Below are positions 1 through 8,262 of a stretch of 64,000 bases of DNA, piece by piece; position 1 is the stretch's first letter, and every line of letters starts with the position of its first letter. The stretch is from an uncultured bacterium (GTDB lineage Bacteria > Planctomycetota > UBA1135 > GCA-002686595). The position numbers and the translations under genes were made by a program. The stretch lies in NCBI GenBank assembly GCA_937896235.1, contig CALBMX010000032.1, positions 1 through 64,000 on the forward strand, in the 5' to 3' direction. The notes under the pieces are model-generated. The model did not search any database and was not told where the DNA came from. It saw nothing but the letters and a program-made list of their open reading frames with translations.

Positions 1-54
1 GGGGATCGCTTCGCTCGGGGGGCGCGCTTCGCGCGGGGGGGGATGCTTTGCTTT
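1..54. repeat. 54-bp direct repeat, copy 1 (at window edge)
   Basis: Identical base for base to 227-280 (offset 226). It contains a small palindrome (GCGCGCTTCGCGCG at 22-35) between G-runs and ends in ATGCTTTGCTTT. It touches the window start, so the true unit may extend further left. Confidence 0.85.
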
Positions 55-226
55 GTTTGTTCGGTGTCGGCGCACTGCGGGGAGGTCTGCACCACGCGGG
101 ACTTCTGGACTGCATCGATGTTGTTCGTTTTTTTGGTCCCGACTATTTAAGTGCTGCTGACCCCCCCGCAGTACGCCGACACCTTCTTGTGGGGTGCTCG
201 CCTCTTTTTAGAGAGGGGGAGTCTGG

Positions 227-280
227 GGGGATCGCTTCGCTCGGGGGGCGCGCTTCGCGCGGGGGGGGATGCTTTGCTTT
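227..280. repeat. 54-bp direct repeat, copy 2
   Basis: Second copy of the repeat at 1-54. The internal palindrome falls at 248-261. A related palindrome in the opposite sense (CGCGCGAAGCGCGC) occurs near 552-565, so the motif seems to be scattered through this region. Confidence 0.85.
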
Positions 281-412
281 GATCTTGGAACTCTGAAGTC
301 TGGGAGGCGTTCAGGCGTCTGGGCATGTGCGAATCGTAAAAGGGGAGTGGAGGGACTGTTTGGTGCAATGGAACATCATTCCTAAGGGGCGAGCATTCTT
401 GCAGTCAGGTCT

Positions 413-521
413 CGTCGCAGTAGGAGGGGTGGCGGAACCCTTTGGGATGGCCCACCTGGCGTCTCAATTCATCCCAATCTAGACAGGCCATCCGGGTTCC
501 AGAACTCCTCCTACTGCGACG
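413..521. repeat. Imperfect long inverted repeat (MITE/REP-like)
   Basis: The left end CGTCGCAGTAGGAGG (413-427) is a perfect reverse complement of 507-521. The arms continue inwards with interruptions: GGAACCC near 435-441 pairs with GGGTTCC near 494-500, and GGATGGCC (445-452) with GGCCATCC (487-494). No coding capacity. It could be a non-autonomous mobile element or a structured RNA; no target-site duplication was recognised. Confidence 0.6.
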
Positions 522-585
522 TGACCGAACGCCCAATCTCCGGCCCCGCCACGCGCGAAGCGCGCACCCCTCCCTAAAGGGGCCA

Positions 586-733
586 CCTCAACATCCCGGA
601 CAGAGAGGAGCGCGACCGCCAGGTCAACTCTTGCGCGCAGCGCGCCCTCAACATCCCGGACAGGGAGGAGCGCGACCGCCAGGTCAACTCTTGCGCGCAG
701 CGCGCCCGCCAGGTTAGCTCTTTGCGCGCAGCG
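586..733. repeat. 60-bp tandem repeat, two and a half copies
   Basis: Unit 1 is 586-645 and unit 2 is 646-705; they differ at one base. A shortened third copy of the unit's distal half follows at 706-733. Each unit ends with a GCGCGCAGCGCGC-like palindrome. No gene assigned. Confidence 0.8.
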
Positions 734-840
734 TCCTCCTTGACATAAATCAATGAGGTGGGGGGAGGAGGAGCGATTGAAGCCTCTAAATGGTTTCTTT
801 AGGAGTTTCTAATCTCAAATGGGAAACGGCAGCGCGTATC

Positions 841-849
841 TGCTAGAAT
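841..849 (+). promoter_or_regulatory. Candidate extended -10 promoter for tatA
   Basis: TGCTAGAAT fits an extended -10 element (TG-N-TAGAAT). No good -35 lies 16-18 bp upstream, which is tolerated for extended -10 promoters. It sits about 90 bp before tatA, and transcription from it would begin within the hairpin sequence. Weak evidence. Confidence 0.35.
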
Positions 850-897
850 ATTGGCCTATAGGGGTGCTCTGCGAAGCCCTCCCCTACTAAGCCAATA
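849..897 (+). promoter_or_regulatory. Hairpin in the tatA leader
   Basis: TATTGGC (849-855) pairs with GCCAATA (891-897), and inside it TAGGGG (859-864) pairs with CCCCTA (881-886). There is no T-run after it, so it is not an intrinsic terminator. It may be a leader structure or a protein site; its function is unknown. Confidence 0.45.
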
Positions 898-938
898 GGC
901 CTTCCCTTCCCGTCCACGACGACAACTTGGTCTCTCGA

Positions 939-1187
939 ATGAACACCTTCTTCGACCCAGCCTCGAGTTCCCACCTCTTTCTAGGTCTCCCTGGGTTGAG
1001 CGAGCTCTGGCCCATTCTCCTGATAGTTCTACTGCTTTTTGGTGGGCGCAAGCTCCCGGAACTCGCCCGATCCATGGGGTCCAGCATCACGCAATTCCGT
1101 AAGGGGTTGAAGGATGCTGAGGTCGAGATGGAAGAGTCGACAAAAATTGAAGCGGACGCTAAGGACGAGAAGTCCTCCAAGGAGTAG
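939..1187 (+). CDS. tatA: Sec-independent protein translocase TatA
   Basis: An 82-residue TatA/TatE protein, the pore-forming partner of TatBC that exports folded proteins across the inner membrane. It has a short polar N-terminus, one hydrophobic segment at about residues 20-36, the hinge FGGRKLPELARSMG, an amphipathic helix, and an acidic/lysine-rich cytoplasmic tail. This layout and length are typical of the family. ATG at 939 is preferred; an in-frame TTG at 927 would add four residues. No clear ribosome site precedes it. No tatC is nearby. mobA begins 4 bp later, and many molybdoenzymes leave by Tat, so co-transcription makes sense. Confidence 0.9.
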   Translation: MNTFFDPASSSHLFLGLPGLSELWPILLIVLLLFGGRKLPELARSMGSSITQFRKGLKDAEVEMEESTKIEADAKDEKSSKE

Positions 1188-1191
1188 ACCT

Positions 1192-1863
1192 ATGGTTTCC
1201 GTCCTTGGCCTCGTTCTCTGTGGGGGCGAGAGCCGTCGCATGGGCAAGGATAAGGCTCTGTTAGAGCTCGCGGGTACCAGTCTGATTCGCCGAGCGCTTG
1301 CCGTGGTCCAACCTCTCGTGGATGAGCTTGTGATTGGAACGGGGGAGGCCTCTCGTTATCCCGAGCTGGGAATAGAGTGTGTGCTGGATGTCGTGCCAGG
1401 GGCCGGACCGCTCGCGGGACTCTGTGCCGGATTGGAGCTTGCCGAGGCGCGAGGGCACGAGTGGATTGCGGTGCTCGCTTGCGATACACCTCGACTGGAG
1501 GTGGACTTGTTTCGGGTGCTGCTCGCAACGGCGCGTGGGGATGATGTCGATGCTTGTCTCTTTGAGAGCGCCTCTGGAATGGAGCCCCTGTGCGGGGTCT
1601 ATCGCGTGAGTTGCCTCGGGCCGATTCGTTCGGCTCTTGACTCTGGCCGCCTTCGCTTGCGCGGCTTTCACGACCAAATTCGGATTTCCTTTGTGACCGA
1701 GGCGCAGCTGCCCCCCCGTTTACGTGGAGCCGACCTCTCCTTTAATGTCAACACTCCTCTTGAGTTGGACGAAGAGCGTTCGCGCCTTTCCGGGGGACTT
1801 CCGCCCCATCCTTCACGCCCAAAAAAAAGCCCGATGCGGGCCAGCGCTGAGAGGATTGGATGA
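1192..1863 (+). CDS. mobA: Molybdenum cofactor guanylyltransferase MobA
   Basis: A 223-residue nucleotidyltransferase predicted to join GMP to molybdopterin to make the guanine dinucleotide cofactor. The signature LVLCGGESRRMGKDKALL lies at the N-terminus (family pattern LxGGxSxRMGxDK), and ACDTPRLEVDLF matches the CDxP metal/product region. The ATG at 1192 is chosen because AAGGAG (1178-1183) is well placed and the Rossmann strand starts right after it; an upstream in-frame extension would overlap tatA. Its stop overlaps the next start (ATGA). Related NTP transferases such as MobA-like MocA proteins cannot be fully excluded. Confidence 0.85.
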   Translation: MVSVLGLVLCGGESRRMGKDKALLELAGTSLIRRALAVVQPLVDELVIGTGEASRYPELGIECVLDVVPGAGPLAGLCAGLELAEARGHEWIAVLACDTPRLEVDLFRVLLATARGDDVDACLFESASGMEPLCGVYRVSCLGPIRSALDSGRLRLRGFHDQIRISFVTEAQLPPRLRGADLSFNVNTPLELDEERSRLSGGLPPHPSRPKKSPMRASAERIG

Positions 1864-2870
1864 GTGAAATTAGATCACGCATTCAAGAGCTTCTAGCTCC
1901 GATTGATTCGGAGATGCTCGAGATGAATGCCATCCTTCAAGCTCAGCTTGAGGACGACTCTCCGGCAGTGAGGGACATGACTTCTCATGTGGGGCGCTTT
2001 AGCGGGAAGCAGCTTCGTGCGGCGCTGGTCTTACTTGTCGCCGAGGCCACTGGCCGCAAGTCCCACGAGCACGTCAAGGTGGCCGCCATTGTGGAGATGA
2101 TTCACCTTGCGACGCTTGTGCATGACGATGTGCTTGATGGCGCTGAGGTCCGACGCCGTGTCGCATGCGTGAATGAGCGCTGGGACAACCAGATTGCGAT
2201 CCTCTTGGGCGACTACCTGTACAGCCGTGCGTTTGGGTTGTCGACGACTCTTGCCTCGCGCCTTACTAGCCAACTCTTAGCCAAGACTACAAGTCGACTT
2301 TGTTCGGGTGAAATCGAGCAGAGCACACAGCGCTACGATTTCGAGCTGACTCAAGAGCGCTATGAGTTTATATGCGCGGCGAAGACTGCAAGTTTGTATG
2401 GGGCAGCATGCGAACTTGGCGCGAGAGTTAGTGATCAGGCTGCTTCTGGGAGTTTTCCTGAAGATGACGAGCTCGCCCTGTCGATGGCGTGTTTCGGCGA
2501 AGAGCTAGGGCTCGCATTTCAGATTATCGACGACTGTCTGGATCTCGTTGGAGATACCGAGGTCGTCGGGAAGAGTGTCGGGACGGATGTTGAAGATGGA
2601 AAGGTGACTTTGCCTGTACTTCACGTCTACCGAAGTGCCTCTGAAGAAACGCGGGATCATATCCGCGACATCTACACCAAGCCGGGGATTGAGAAGCGGG
2701 CTGTTCGCTTGCGCGAATCCGTTGATCTGACACCCGGTTTGGAATATGCGAAAGAACGAGCGGAGGAGCTTGTGGATCGCGCAATGGCAAGGCTGGATGT
2801 CTTGGAAGACACTGCCGCACGCCGCACCCTCAAGAGTATCGGGGACTTTGTCCTCGGTCGAAACTGGTAA
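1860..2870 (+). CDS. Trans-polyprenyl diphosphate synthase (IspB type)
   Basis: A 336-residue all-trans prenyltransferase that lengthens farnesyl diphosphate with isopentenyl units to make a long quinone side chain. The first aspartate motif DDVLD is at 89-93 and the second, DDCLD, at 224-228; GKQLRAALVLL near 49-59 matches the diphosphate-binding GKxxRP region. The residues before the first DDxxD are small or aliphatic (HLATLV), which suits long-chain rather than geranylgeranyl products, but chain length cannot be read reliably. It overlaps mobA by 4 bp and probably shares its transcript. Confidence 0.9.
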   Translation: MSEIRSRIQELLAPIDSEMLEMNAILQAQLEDDSPAVRDMTSHVGRFSGKQLRAALVLLVAEATGRKSHEHVKVAAIVEMIHLATLVHDDVLDGAEVRRRVACVNERWDNQIAILLGDYLYSRAFGLSTTLASRLTSQLLAKTTSRLCSGEIEQSTQRYDFELTQERYEFICAAKTASLYGAACELGARVSDQAASGSFPEDDELALSMACFGEELGLAFQIIDDCLDLVGDTEVVGKSVGTDVEDGKVTLPVLHVYRSASEETRDHIRDIYTKPGIEKRAVRLRESVDLTPGLEYAKERAEELVDRAMARLDVLEDTAARRTLKSIGDFVLGRNW

Positions 2871-2876
2871 GGAACA

Positions 2877-3998
2877 TTGAAAGTGAAGCGTAACTCTGTT
2901 GGTAGTGCCGTCCTCTTGGGGGCCGCTTTACTATGGGCACCATCCTGTGGAAGTGGATCCGTGGTCGAGATTAATGATCCGTCATGGACGAGCCCCGATG
3001 CGAAGTTTGCCAGGCAAGGTGCAGACCCAGCACAGCGGTTTGGGAGTGGTCAAGTTGCCGAACAGCACGGGCCCGGAGATGGCCACGACCACGAAGCTGA
3101 GAGCAAGTTCACTTGGGACAAACCGGCAGGTTGGGTCGAGCTCGCTCCCGCGCAGTTCCGCGATGTAAACATGCAGCCCGCTGGTGATCCAGAGATGCAG
3201 TGCTACATGACTATTTTGAGCGGCTCCGGAGGCGGACTCCCCGCGAACATCAACCGCTGGCGGGTACAGCTGGGATTGGCCGAAGCTAGCGCTGAGGAGC
3301 TCTCCAGTTTGCCGACTTCAAACCTGCTCGGTGGTATGGCCACAGTTATCGAACTCGACGGTAGCTTTGCTGGCATGGACGGTATCGCACAACCGGGTTA
3401 TCGCCTGCTGGGGATGATCCTTATGACACCTCAGTTCACCGTCACCTTGAAGATGACGGGTCCTGCGGCCAAGGTCGCTGCTGAGAAAACGAGATATCTC
3501 GACTTTTGCGCGTCTCTTCGGATTGCTGGCCAAGAAGAAACTGCCCCGCAAGAACCCTCTAGCGGCGGAGGTGGCGCTGGCGAGTTGACCTACGCCATGC
3601 CGGACGGATGGTCGGATGCCGGTGCGAAGAGTATGCGTCTAATCAACTTGTTGGCGACCCCAAACACCCAGTGTTACCTGATCATGCTCAACGGCGAAGC
3701 CGGTGGACTCGTCGGAAACATGAATCGTTGGCTCGGCGAAGTCGGCATGGATGAAATCGACGAGGCCGGGGCAAACGCGCTTCCGACCATCAAGATGCTC
3801 GGGCGCGACTCTCCTATGCTCGAGGCTTCCGGAAACTATCAGGGAATGGGCGGAGAGGGCGCCGAGGACCAGACCGTCCTTGGGGTTTGCTGGATTGATA
3901 GGGAAGCCAGCATGTTCGTCAAGATGGTTGGACCTACGAGCGAGGTGGCCGATCAAAAGGCCAACTTCATCTCTTTCGTGACCTCACTTCAGAACTAG
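2877..3998 (+). CDS. Two-repeat lipoprotein of unknown function
   Basis: A 373-residue predicted lipoprotein. The N-terminus is a lipoprotein signal ending in the lipobox region WAPSC, then a spacer with a histidine-rich patch (HGPGDGHDHEAE near 60-72). Two similar domains follow, at about 78-215 and 232-373; both carry the pattern QCY-x3-L-x-G-x2-GGL-x2-N-x-NRW. A Gly/Ser linker joins them. I do not recognise the family. The start is TTG 2877, or GTG 2883 (two codons later), just after AAGGA. Position directly before resB-ccsA suggests an extracytoplasmic role linked to cytochrome c or quinone electron transfer; this is inference only. Confidence 0.75.
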   Translation: MKVKRNSVGSAVLLGAALLWAPSCGSGSVVEINDPSWTSPDAKFARQGADPAQRFGSGQVAEQHGPGDGHDHEAESKFTWDKPAGWVELAPAQFRDVNMQPAGDPEMQCYMTILSGSGGGLPANINRWRVQLGLAEASAEELSSLPTSNLLGGMATVIELDGSFAGMDGIAQPGYRLLGMILMTPQFTVTLKMTGPAAKVAAEKTRYLDFCASLRIAGQEETAPQEPSSGGGGAGELTYAMPDGWSDAGAKSMRLINLLATPNTQCYLIMLNGEAGGLVGNMNRWLGEVGMDEIDEAGANALPTIKMLGRDSPMLEASGNYQGMGGEGAEDQTVLGVCWIDREASMFVKMVGPTSEVADQKANFISFVTSLQN

Positions 3999-4002
3999 AG
4001 AT

Positions 4003-5154
4003 ATGGCTAAGAAAACAGGTAATCCACTTATCGACACCCTGTCGTCCCTCAAGCTCTCTTGCACACTGCTGTTCTTTTTGTTCGTGCTGACGATCCTAGG
4101 TACGCTGTATCAGGTTGAGCACGGACTTTATGAGGCGAAGCATATATTCTTCTCGTCCTGGTTCATCTGGAAAGGTGGTGTTCCGGTCTTCGTGAGCGGC
4201 TTGACCTGCATGACCCTATTGGCCGCGAACATGCTTGTCGGTGGTCTGATTCGCTTGCGAATTACGGAGCGCAATTTTGGAGTCGCGATCATCCACGTTG
4301 GCATCGCCCTCATGCTCGGATCGGGCATGGTCAAGGTGCTGACCGCGGACGAGGGCAACCTCACTTTGATGGAGGGTGAGCAGAAGAACTATTTCACCAG
4401 TTTGTTCAAGTGGGAGGTCGTTGTCTGGGAAGCCACTCCGACGGGACCAAGTGCGCCCATTCGCCTCAGTGACGAGTTCTTGACGGACCTCGGAGGCGAT
4501 GAAGTTAGGACCCTCAAGTCTTCGGCATTCCCGTTTGAGATCGCCCTCTCCGGATTTGTGCCCAACTGTCGTATCGAACCCAAGGGACCGATGTGGCAAG
4601 CGGAGGGACCGGTCGTAGATGGCTACGGCATCCTTCGAATGGGGCCGAATAAAGAGAGCGAAAGGGACATCGCAGGTATGCATGTCGCGGTTGCTGGGCA
4701 ACAAGGGATCCTTTGGGGATTCCAGCGCGAGCCCTGGTCCTTCCAGGTCGACGGCCGAACGTTTCTAGTGGACATGCGCCACGAGCGCTATGAGATGCCC
4801 TTTACGATCCGCCTCGAAAAGTTCATGAAGGAAGAGCATCCTGGCATGTCCATGGCTAAGGCCTATCGAAGTGACGTAACCAAGATCGACGCGACCGGTG
4901 AGGAGAAGATCCGCATCCAAATGAACGAGCCTCTTCGCTCGGAAAACTTGGTTTTGTTCCAGTCTTCCTTTGGAAACCAAGCCGGCGGTACGTACTCCGT
5001 GTTTAGCGTTGTAGATAACGTCTCCGATAAGTGGCCGGAGTACTGCCTTTGGATCGTAACCCTGGGGATGCTACTGACATTTGGTAGAGCGCTATTGAAG
5101 ACAATCAACAAGCAGTCCAAAGCGCGTGCATCGGCCGCGGGAGTGAACTCATGA
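4003..5154 (+). CDS. resB: ResB/Ccs1-like cytochrome c biogenesis protein
   Basis: A 383-residue membrane protein of the system II cytochrome c maturation complex, which with CcsA moves heme outward and ligates it to apocytochrome c. Hydrophobic segments fall near residues 17-38, 50-75 and 88-107, then a large extracytoplasmic region, then a last membrane segment near 345-365. The opening NPLIDTLSSLKLSCTLLFFL is typical of ResB. It is shorter than the roughly 450-550 residues of many homologues. It starts 4 bp after the lipoprotein gene and overlaps ccsA by 4 bp (ATGA). Confidence 0.85.
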   Translation: MAKKTGNPLIDTLSSLKLSCTLLFFLFVLTILGTLYQVEHGLYEAKHIFFSSWFIWKGGVPVFVSGLTCMTLLAANMLVGGLIRLRITERNFGVAIIHVGIALMLGSGMVKVLTADEGNLTLMEGEQKNYFTSLFKWEVVVWEATPTGPSAPIRLSDEFLTDLGGDEVRTLKSSAFPFEIALSGFVPNCRIEPKGPMWQAEGPVVDGYGILRMGPNKESERDIAGMHVAVAGQQGILWGFQREPWSFQVDGRTFLVDMRHERYEMPFTIRLEKFMKEEHPGMSMAKAYRSDVTKIDATGEEKIRIQMNEPLRSENLVLFQSSFGNQAGGTYSVFSVVDNVSDKWPEYCLWIVTLGMLLTFGRALLKTINKQSKARASAAGVNS

Positions 5155-7166
5155 AAAATCGATCTACATTACTTCGGATTCCAGCGACGGGCTTCCTGCT
5201 GGTCGTTGCGTCCCTGTTGACCCTGCTTGCTCCTTCGGCTTCCGCTCAAGAAGAAGGCGAAATCCGCAGGTTCGAATGGCCGGATGAGACCGTCGAATTG
5301 TTCTCAGAGCTACCAGTGCAAAGCGGGGGCCGTATCAAGCCACTTGACTCTCTGGCTGGCTTGAGTCTTTTGATGATGAACGGCAAGCGCACGCTTGAAG
5401 CCGGCATCGACTGGAAGATGGATGAGAACGGCGAGTTGGTCGCAGCAGAGAAGCAAAATTTATCACCTTCTGCGTGGCTGCTCGACTGCTTCTTTTTCCC
5501 TGAACAAGCTCGCGCCTATCGGGCGTTCCGTATCCAGGACTCCTCGATTCTGACTTCGATTGGTTTGGAGTCGCGAAAGAAGCGCGACTGGTACAGCTTC
5601 AACGAGCTGCTGCCCGGCCTTAGCGCACTTGAGAAAGAGACCGACAAAGCCTTCCGCGTAGAAGCGGCGAAGCGGACCCCAAAGCAGGGGCAGACCATCA
5701 AGCTCAATCAGGACTTGATGAACTTTGAGCGCCTGATCGTCTTCATGGATCCGATGCGCCGGGAGTACAGCACTGGGGCGACGGAAAACCTTGTGGGTAT
5801 CTTTGGGCTTGGCAACACGCATGGACTCGCAGGCCTGCTCCAACACGAAGCCGAGCTGCGAAACCTTCGCCGTACTGCTCTTCCCGATGTTGGGGGAGAC
5901 TTTGCCGCCGTCCAAAATCTGTTGAAGGAGTTGGACTCCGCCATGCGCGGGACGTTCAACTCGCCTGCTATTGTGCCTCCTCAGGAACACTACAGCGATC
6001 AAGAGACATGGTGGCAGATCGCCGATGTGATTCGCGAATCTGTGACTGAAGAGCATGATCACAGCGATCAAATCGCGATCCTTGCAAGCCTCGAAGACAT
6101 GATGGCCACACGCCACGATCCCGTGGCCTTCCATAAGAATCTAGAGGTCCTGCACGCCACTTTGACGGGGCAGGCTACCGCTCGAGGGGAATATAAGCAC
6201 ATCTCTCAAGAGGTCGCGCTGTACCGGCTGGATCCATTTACGAACGGACTCGTCACGTTCATGCTCGCGTTTTTGTTGATGGCCGCGACCTGGTTGAAGC
6301 CCAACTCCAAGCCCCTGTGGTATGGCCAAATCGCTCTTGCTGCGGTGGGCCTGACTTACTTGATTGTCGGCATCGTTTTCCGGTGTGTGATTCGCGAGCG
6401 CCCACCTGTCGTAACGCTCTACGACACGATCTTGTTTATCACCGCTTGTGGAGTCCTTGTGGCTTTCATTACCGAGTGGATTACTCGCCGGCGCGTTGCG
6501 ATGGCGGGTGGGGTTATCCTCGGGCTCGCAGGACTTTTCTTAGCCGGAAAGTACGAGCTCAAGGAGATCTCCTCCTCGGGTGACACGATGGCTTCTGTTG
6601 TGGCCGTCCTCGATACGAACTTCTACTTGGCGATTCACGTGACAACGATTGCCATGGGCTACGCGGGCGGTCTGTTAGCAGCGCTGCTTGCCCACGCTTG
6701 GATCTTCGGAAAGGCCTTTGGCTTCAAATCCCAGGATAGAGCTCTCTATTCCTCCATCTACAAGATGACCTATGGGGTCGTTTGCTTCTGTCTTCTATTT
6801 TCGATCTTCGGAACGATCATGGGGGGTATCTGGGCTAACGATTCCTGGGGACGCTTCTGGGGCTGGGACCCGAAGGAAAACGGAGCCCTCCTAATCTGCT
6901 TATGGCAGCTGTTGACCTTGCACTTGCGACTGGGCGGCTTTATCCGCGAGCGCGGATTTGCGGTCATGGCTGTGCTTGGTGGCATTGTGGTCTCCGCATC
7001 GTGGTGGGGAGTTAACCTTCTCAATGTTGGGCTTCACAGCTATGGATTTACGAGTGGGGTTGCCTATTCACTGCTTAGTTTCTGGGCCATCGAGCTCGGC
7101 GTCGTTGGGCTTGCCCTCTACGGTGGCATTCAACATTCGGGAAGCAAGTCCACTCCTGCTGCCTAA
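5151..7166 (+). CDS. ccsA: CcsA/ResC heme-handling cytochrome c assembly protein
   Basis: A 671-residue partner of ResB. An N-terminal signal or anchor (about 8-33) leads to a soluble region of about 340 residues, followed by around eight membrane helices of the CcsA type. The tryptophan-rich heme motif WGRFWGWDPKE lies near residue 566, and the flanking conserved histidines are seen in FYLAIHV and GLHSYGF. The large N-terminal soluble domain is longer than in minimal CcsA proteins and resembles the long ResC forms. Translationally coupled to resB. Confidence 0.9.
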   Translation: MKNRSTLLRIPATGFLLVVASLLTLLAPSASAQEEGEIRRFEWPDETVELFSELPVQSGGRIKPLDSLAGLSLLMMNGKRTLEAGIDWKMDENGELVAAEKQNLSPSAWLLDCFFFPEQARAYRAFRIQDSSILTSIGLESRKKRDWYSFNELLPGLSALEKETDKAFRVEAAKRTPKQGQTIKLNQDLMNFERLIVFMDPMRREYSTGATENLVGIFGLGNTHGLAGLLQHEAELRNLRRTALPDVGGDFAAVQNLLKELDSAMRGTFNSPAIVPPQEHYSDQETWWQIADVIRESVTEEHDHSDQIAILASLEDMMATRHDPVAFHKNLEVLHATLTGQATARGEYKHISQEVALYRLDPFTNGLVTFMLAFLLMAATWLKPNSKPLWYGQIALAAVGLTYLIVGIVFRCVIRERPPVVTLYDTILFITACGVLVAFITEWITRRRVAMAGGVILGLAGLFLAGKYELKEISSSGDTMASVVAVLDTNFYLAIHVTTIAMGYAGGLLAALLAHAWIFGKAFGFKSQDRALYSSIYKMTYGVVCFCLLFSIFGTIMGGIWANDSWGRFWGWDPKENGALLICLWQLLTLHLRLGGFIRERGFAVMAVLGGIVVSASWWGVNLLNVGLHSYGFTSGVAYSLLSFWAIELGVVGLALYGGIQHSGSKSTPAA

Positions 7167-7215
7167 CCGTGGCACGACCCGGAGCTCCCTTAGGCACTCC
7201 TATCACTGAAGTTCG

Positions 7216-8085
7216 ATGACGACCCAAACTGCAATACGAATCGATGGCAAGGCGACTGCCTTGGCCGTTCGCGAAGATGTCGCCGCACGCGTTGCGCGCC
7301 TCAAGGACCTGGGTGTTTTCCCAGGTCTCACCGTTGTGCTCGTGGGAGAAGATCCCGCGAGCCAGGTCTACGTCCGCAATAAAGATAAGGCTGCTAGTGG
7401 GGCAGGCTTCGTGGTGGACACCAAGAAGCTGTCAGAAAAGACGACGCAAGCCGAGCTTTTGGCGGTCATTCGAAGTCTCAACGAAGACGCGAAGGTGCAT
7501 GGAATCCTAGTGCAGCTTCCGCTTCCGAAAGGACTCGATGAAGGTGAGGTGGTGCGTGCTATCTCCCCGGCGAAAGACGTCGATGGACTGCACCCCGAGA
7601 ATGTTGCCGCCCTTGTGATGGGGGGAGACGGCCTCGTGCCCTGCACACCCGCGGGTTGCATAGAGTTATGCGACCGCTACGGCATCGACCTCAAGGGGAA
7701 ACGTGCAGTTGTAGTCGGTCGCTCTATGTTAGTGGGCAAACCGATCGCACAGCTCTTGTTGGCCCGCCACGCAACAGTGACGATTGCACACAGTCGTACT
7801 GTCGATTTGAAAGCGGTCTGCCTTGAAGCCGACGTGATTGTTGCCGCTGTGGGAGTTGCAAAACTGGTCAAAGGCGACTGGATAAAGCCCGGCGCGGTCG
7901 TTTTGGACGTGGGGATAAACCGCGGCGAGGACGGTAAGCTAGTGGGTGATGTGGACTTCGCAGCTGCCTCGGAAAACGCGGGTTACATCACTCCAGTTCC
8001 CGGTGGGGTAGGCCCGATGACGATCGCGATGCTACTCGGAAACACAGCGACCGCTGCGGCTCGGATAGCTGGCGTCGAGGCATAA
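7216..8085 (+). CDS. folD: Bifunctional methylene-THF dehydrogenase/cyclohydrolase FolD
   Basis: A 289-residue enzyme that interconverts 5,10-methylene- and 10-formyl-tetrahydrofolate for purine and fMet synthesis. It shows the catalytic stretch YVRNKDKA with Lys56 and the conserved ILVQLPLP, then the dinucleotide region GRSMLVGKP (usually GRSNIVGKP; here Met replaces Asn) and the C-terminal signature PGGVGPMT. Length is normal. The start ATG follows a 49-bp gap after ccsA, and a strong terminator closes the unit downstream. Confidence 0.95.
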   Translation: MTTQTAIRIDGKATALAVREDVAARVARLKDLGVFPGLTVVLVGEDPASQVYVRNKDKAASGAGFVVDTKKLSEKTTQAELLAVIRSLNEDAKVHGILVQLPLPKGLDEGEVVRAISPAKDVDGLHPENVAALVMGGDGLVPCTPAGCIELCDRYGIDLKGKRAVVVGRSMLVGKPIAQLLLARHATVTIAHSRTVDLKAVCLEADVIVAAVGVAKLVKGDWIKPGAVVLDVGINRGEDGKLVGDVDFAAASENAGYITPVPGGVGPMTIAMLLGNTATAAARIAGVEA

Positions 8086-8112
8086 CCGCTCCGGTAGGGA
8101 CCAGGAGAATAG

Positions 8113-8160
8113 AGAGGGGCTTCCGAAGGCGCGCGTCTTGGGAGGCCCCTCTTCCGTTCT
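8113..8160 (+). terminator. Rho-independent terminator after folD
   Basis: A 12-bp stem (8113-8124 with 8141-8152, one G-U pair) with a 16-base loop, followed by a T-rich stretch. It separates folD from the rhomboid gene. Confidence 0.8.
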
Positions 8161-8262
8161 GCCGTACTGCGTGCCAAAAGTTCTCAAGAGATCGCCATCG
8201 CTTGTCAATCGGCCCATAGTTCCTCTGGATTTGGAGCAATAGAAGAGGCAAGATCACCAGCT

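Larger units (their letters stand above)
1..938. other. Repeat-rich non-coding region before tatA
   Basis: About 0.9 kb without a convincing gene. It holds a 54-bp direct repeat, a long imperfect inverted repeat, a 60-bp tandem repeat, and a candidate promoter and hairpin next to tatA, each listed separately. Short open frames here run through GC-rich repeats, have no recognisable protein motifs, and are most likely chance. Confidence 0.7.

Noticed and set aside
48..717. Short open frames in the first 0.7 kb
   Set aside because: They cross direct and tandem repeats, have biased composition caused by the repeats and no protein motifs.
586..733. CRISPR array
   Set aside because: The repeat units are directly abutting with no spacers, and no cas gene is in the window.
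740..745. TTGACA as a -35 box before tatA
   Set aside because: No -10-like sequence lies 16-18 bp downstream, only G-rich DNA.
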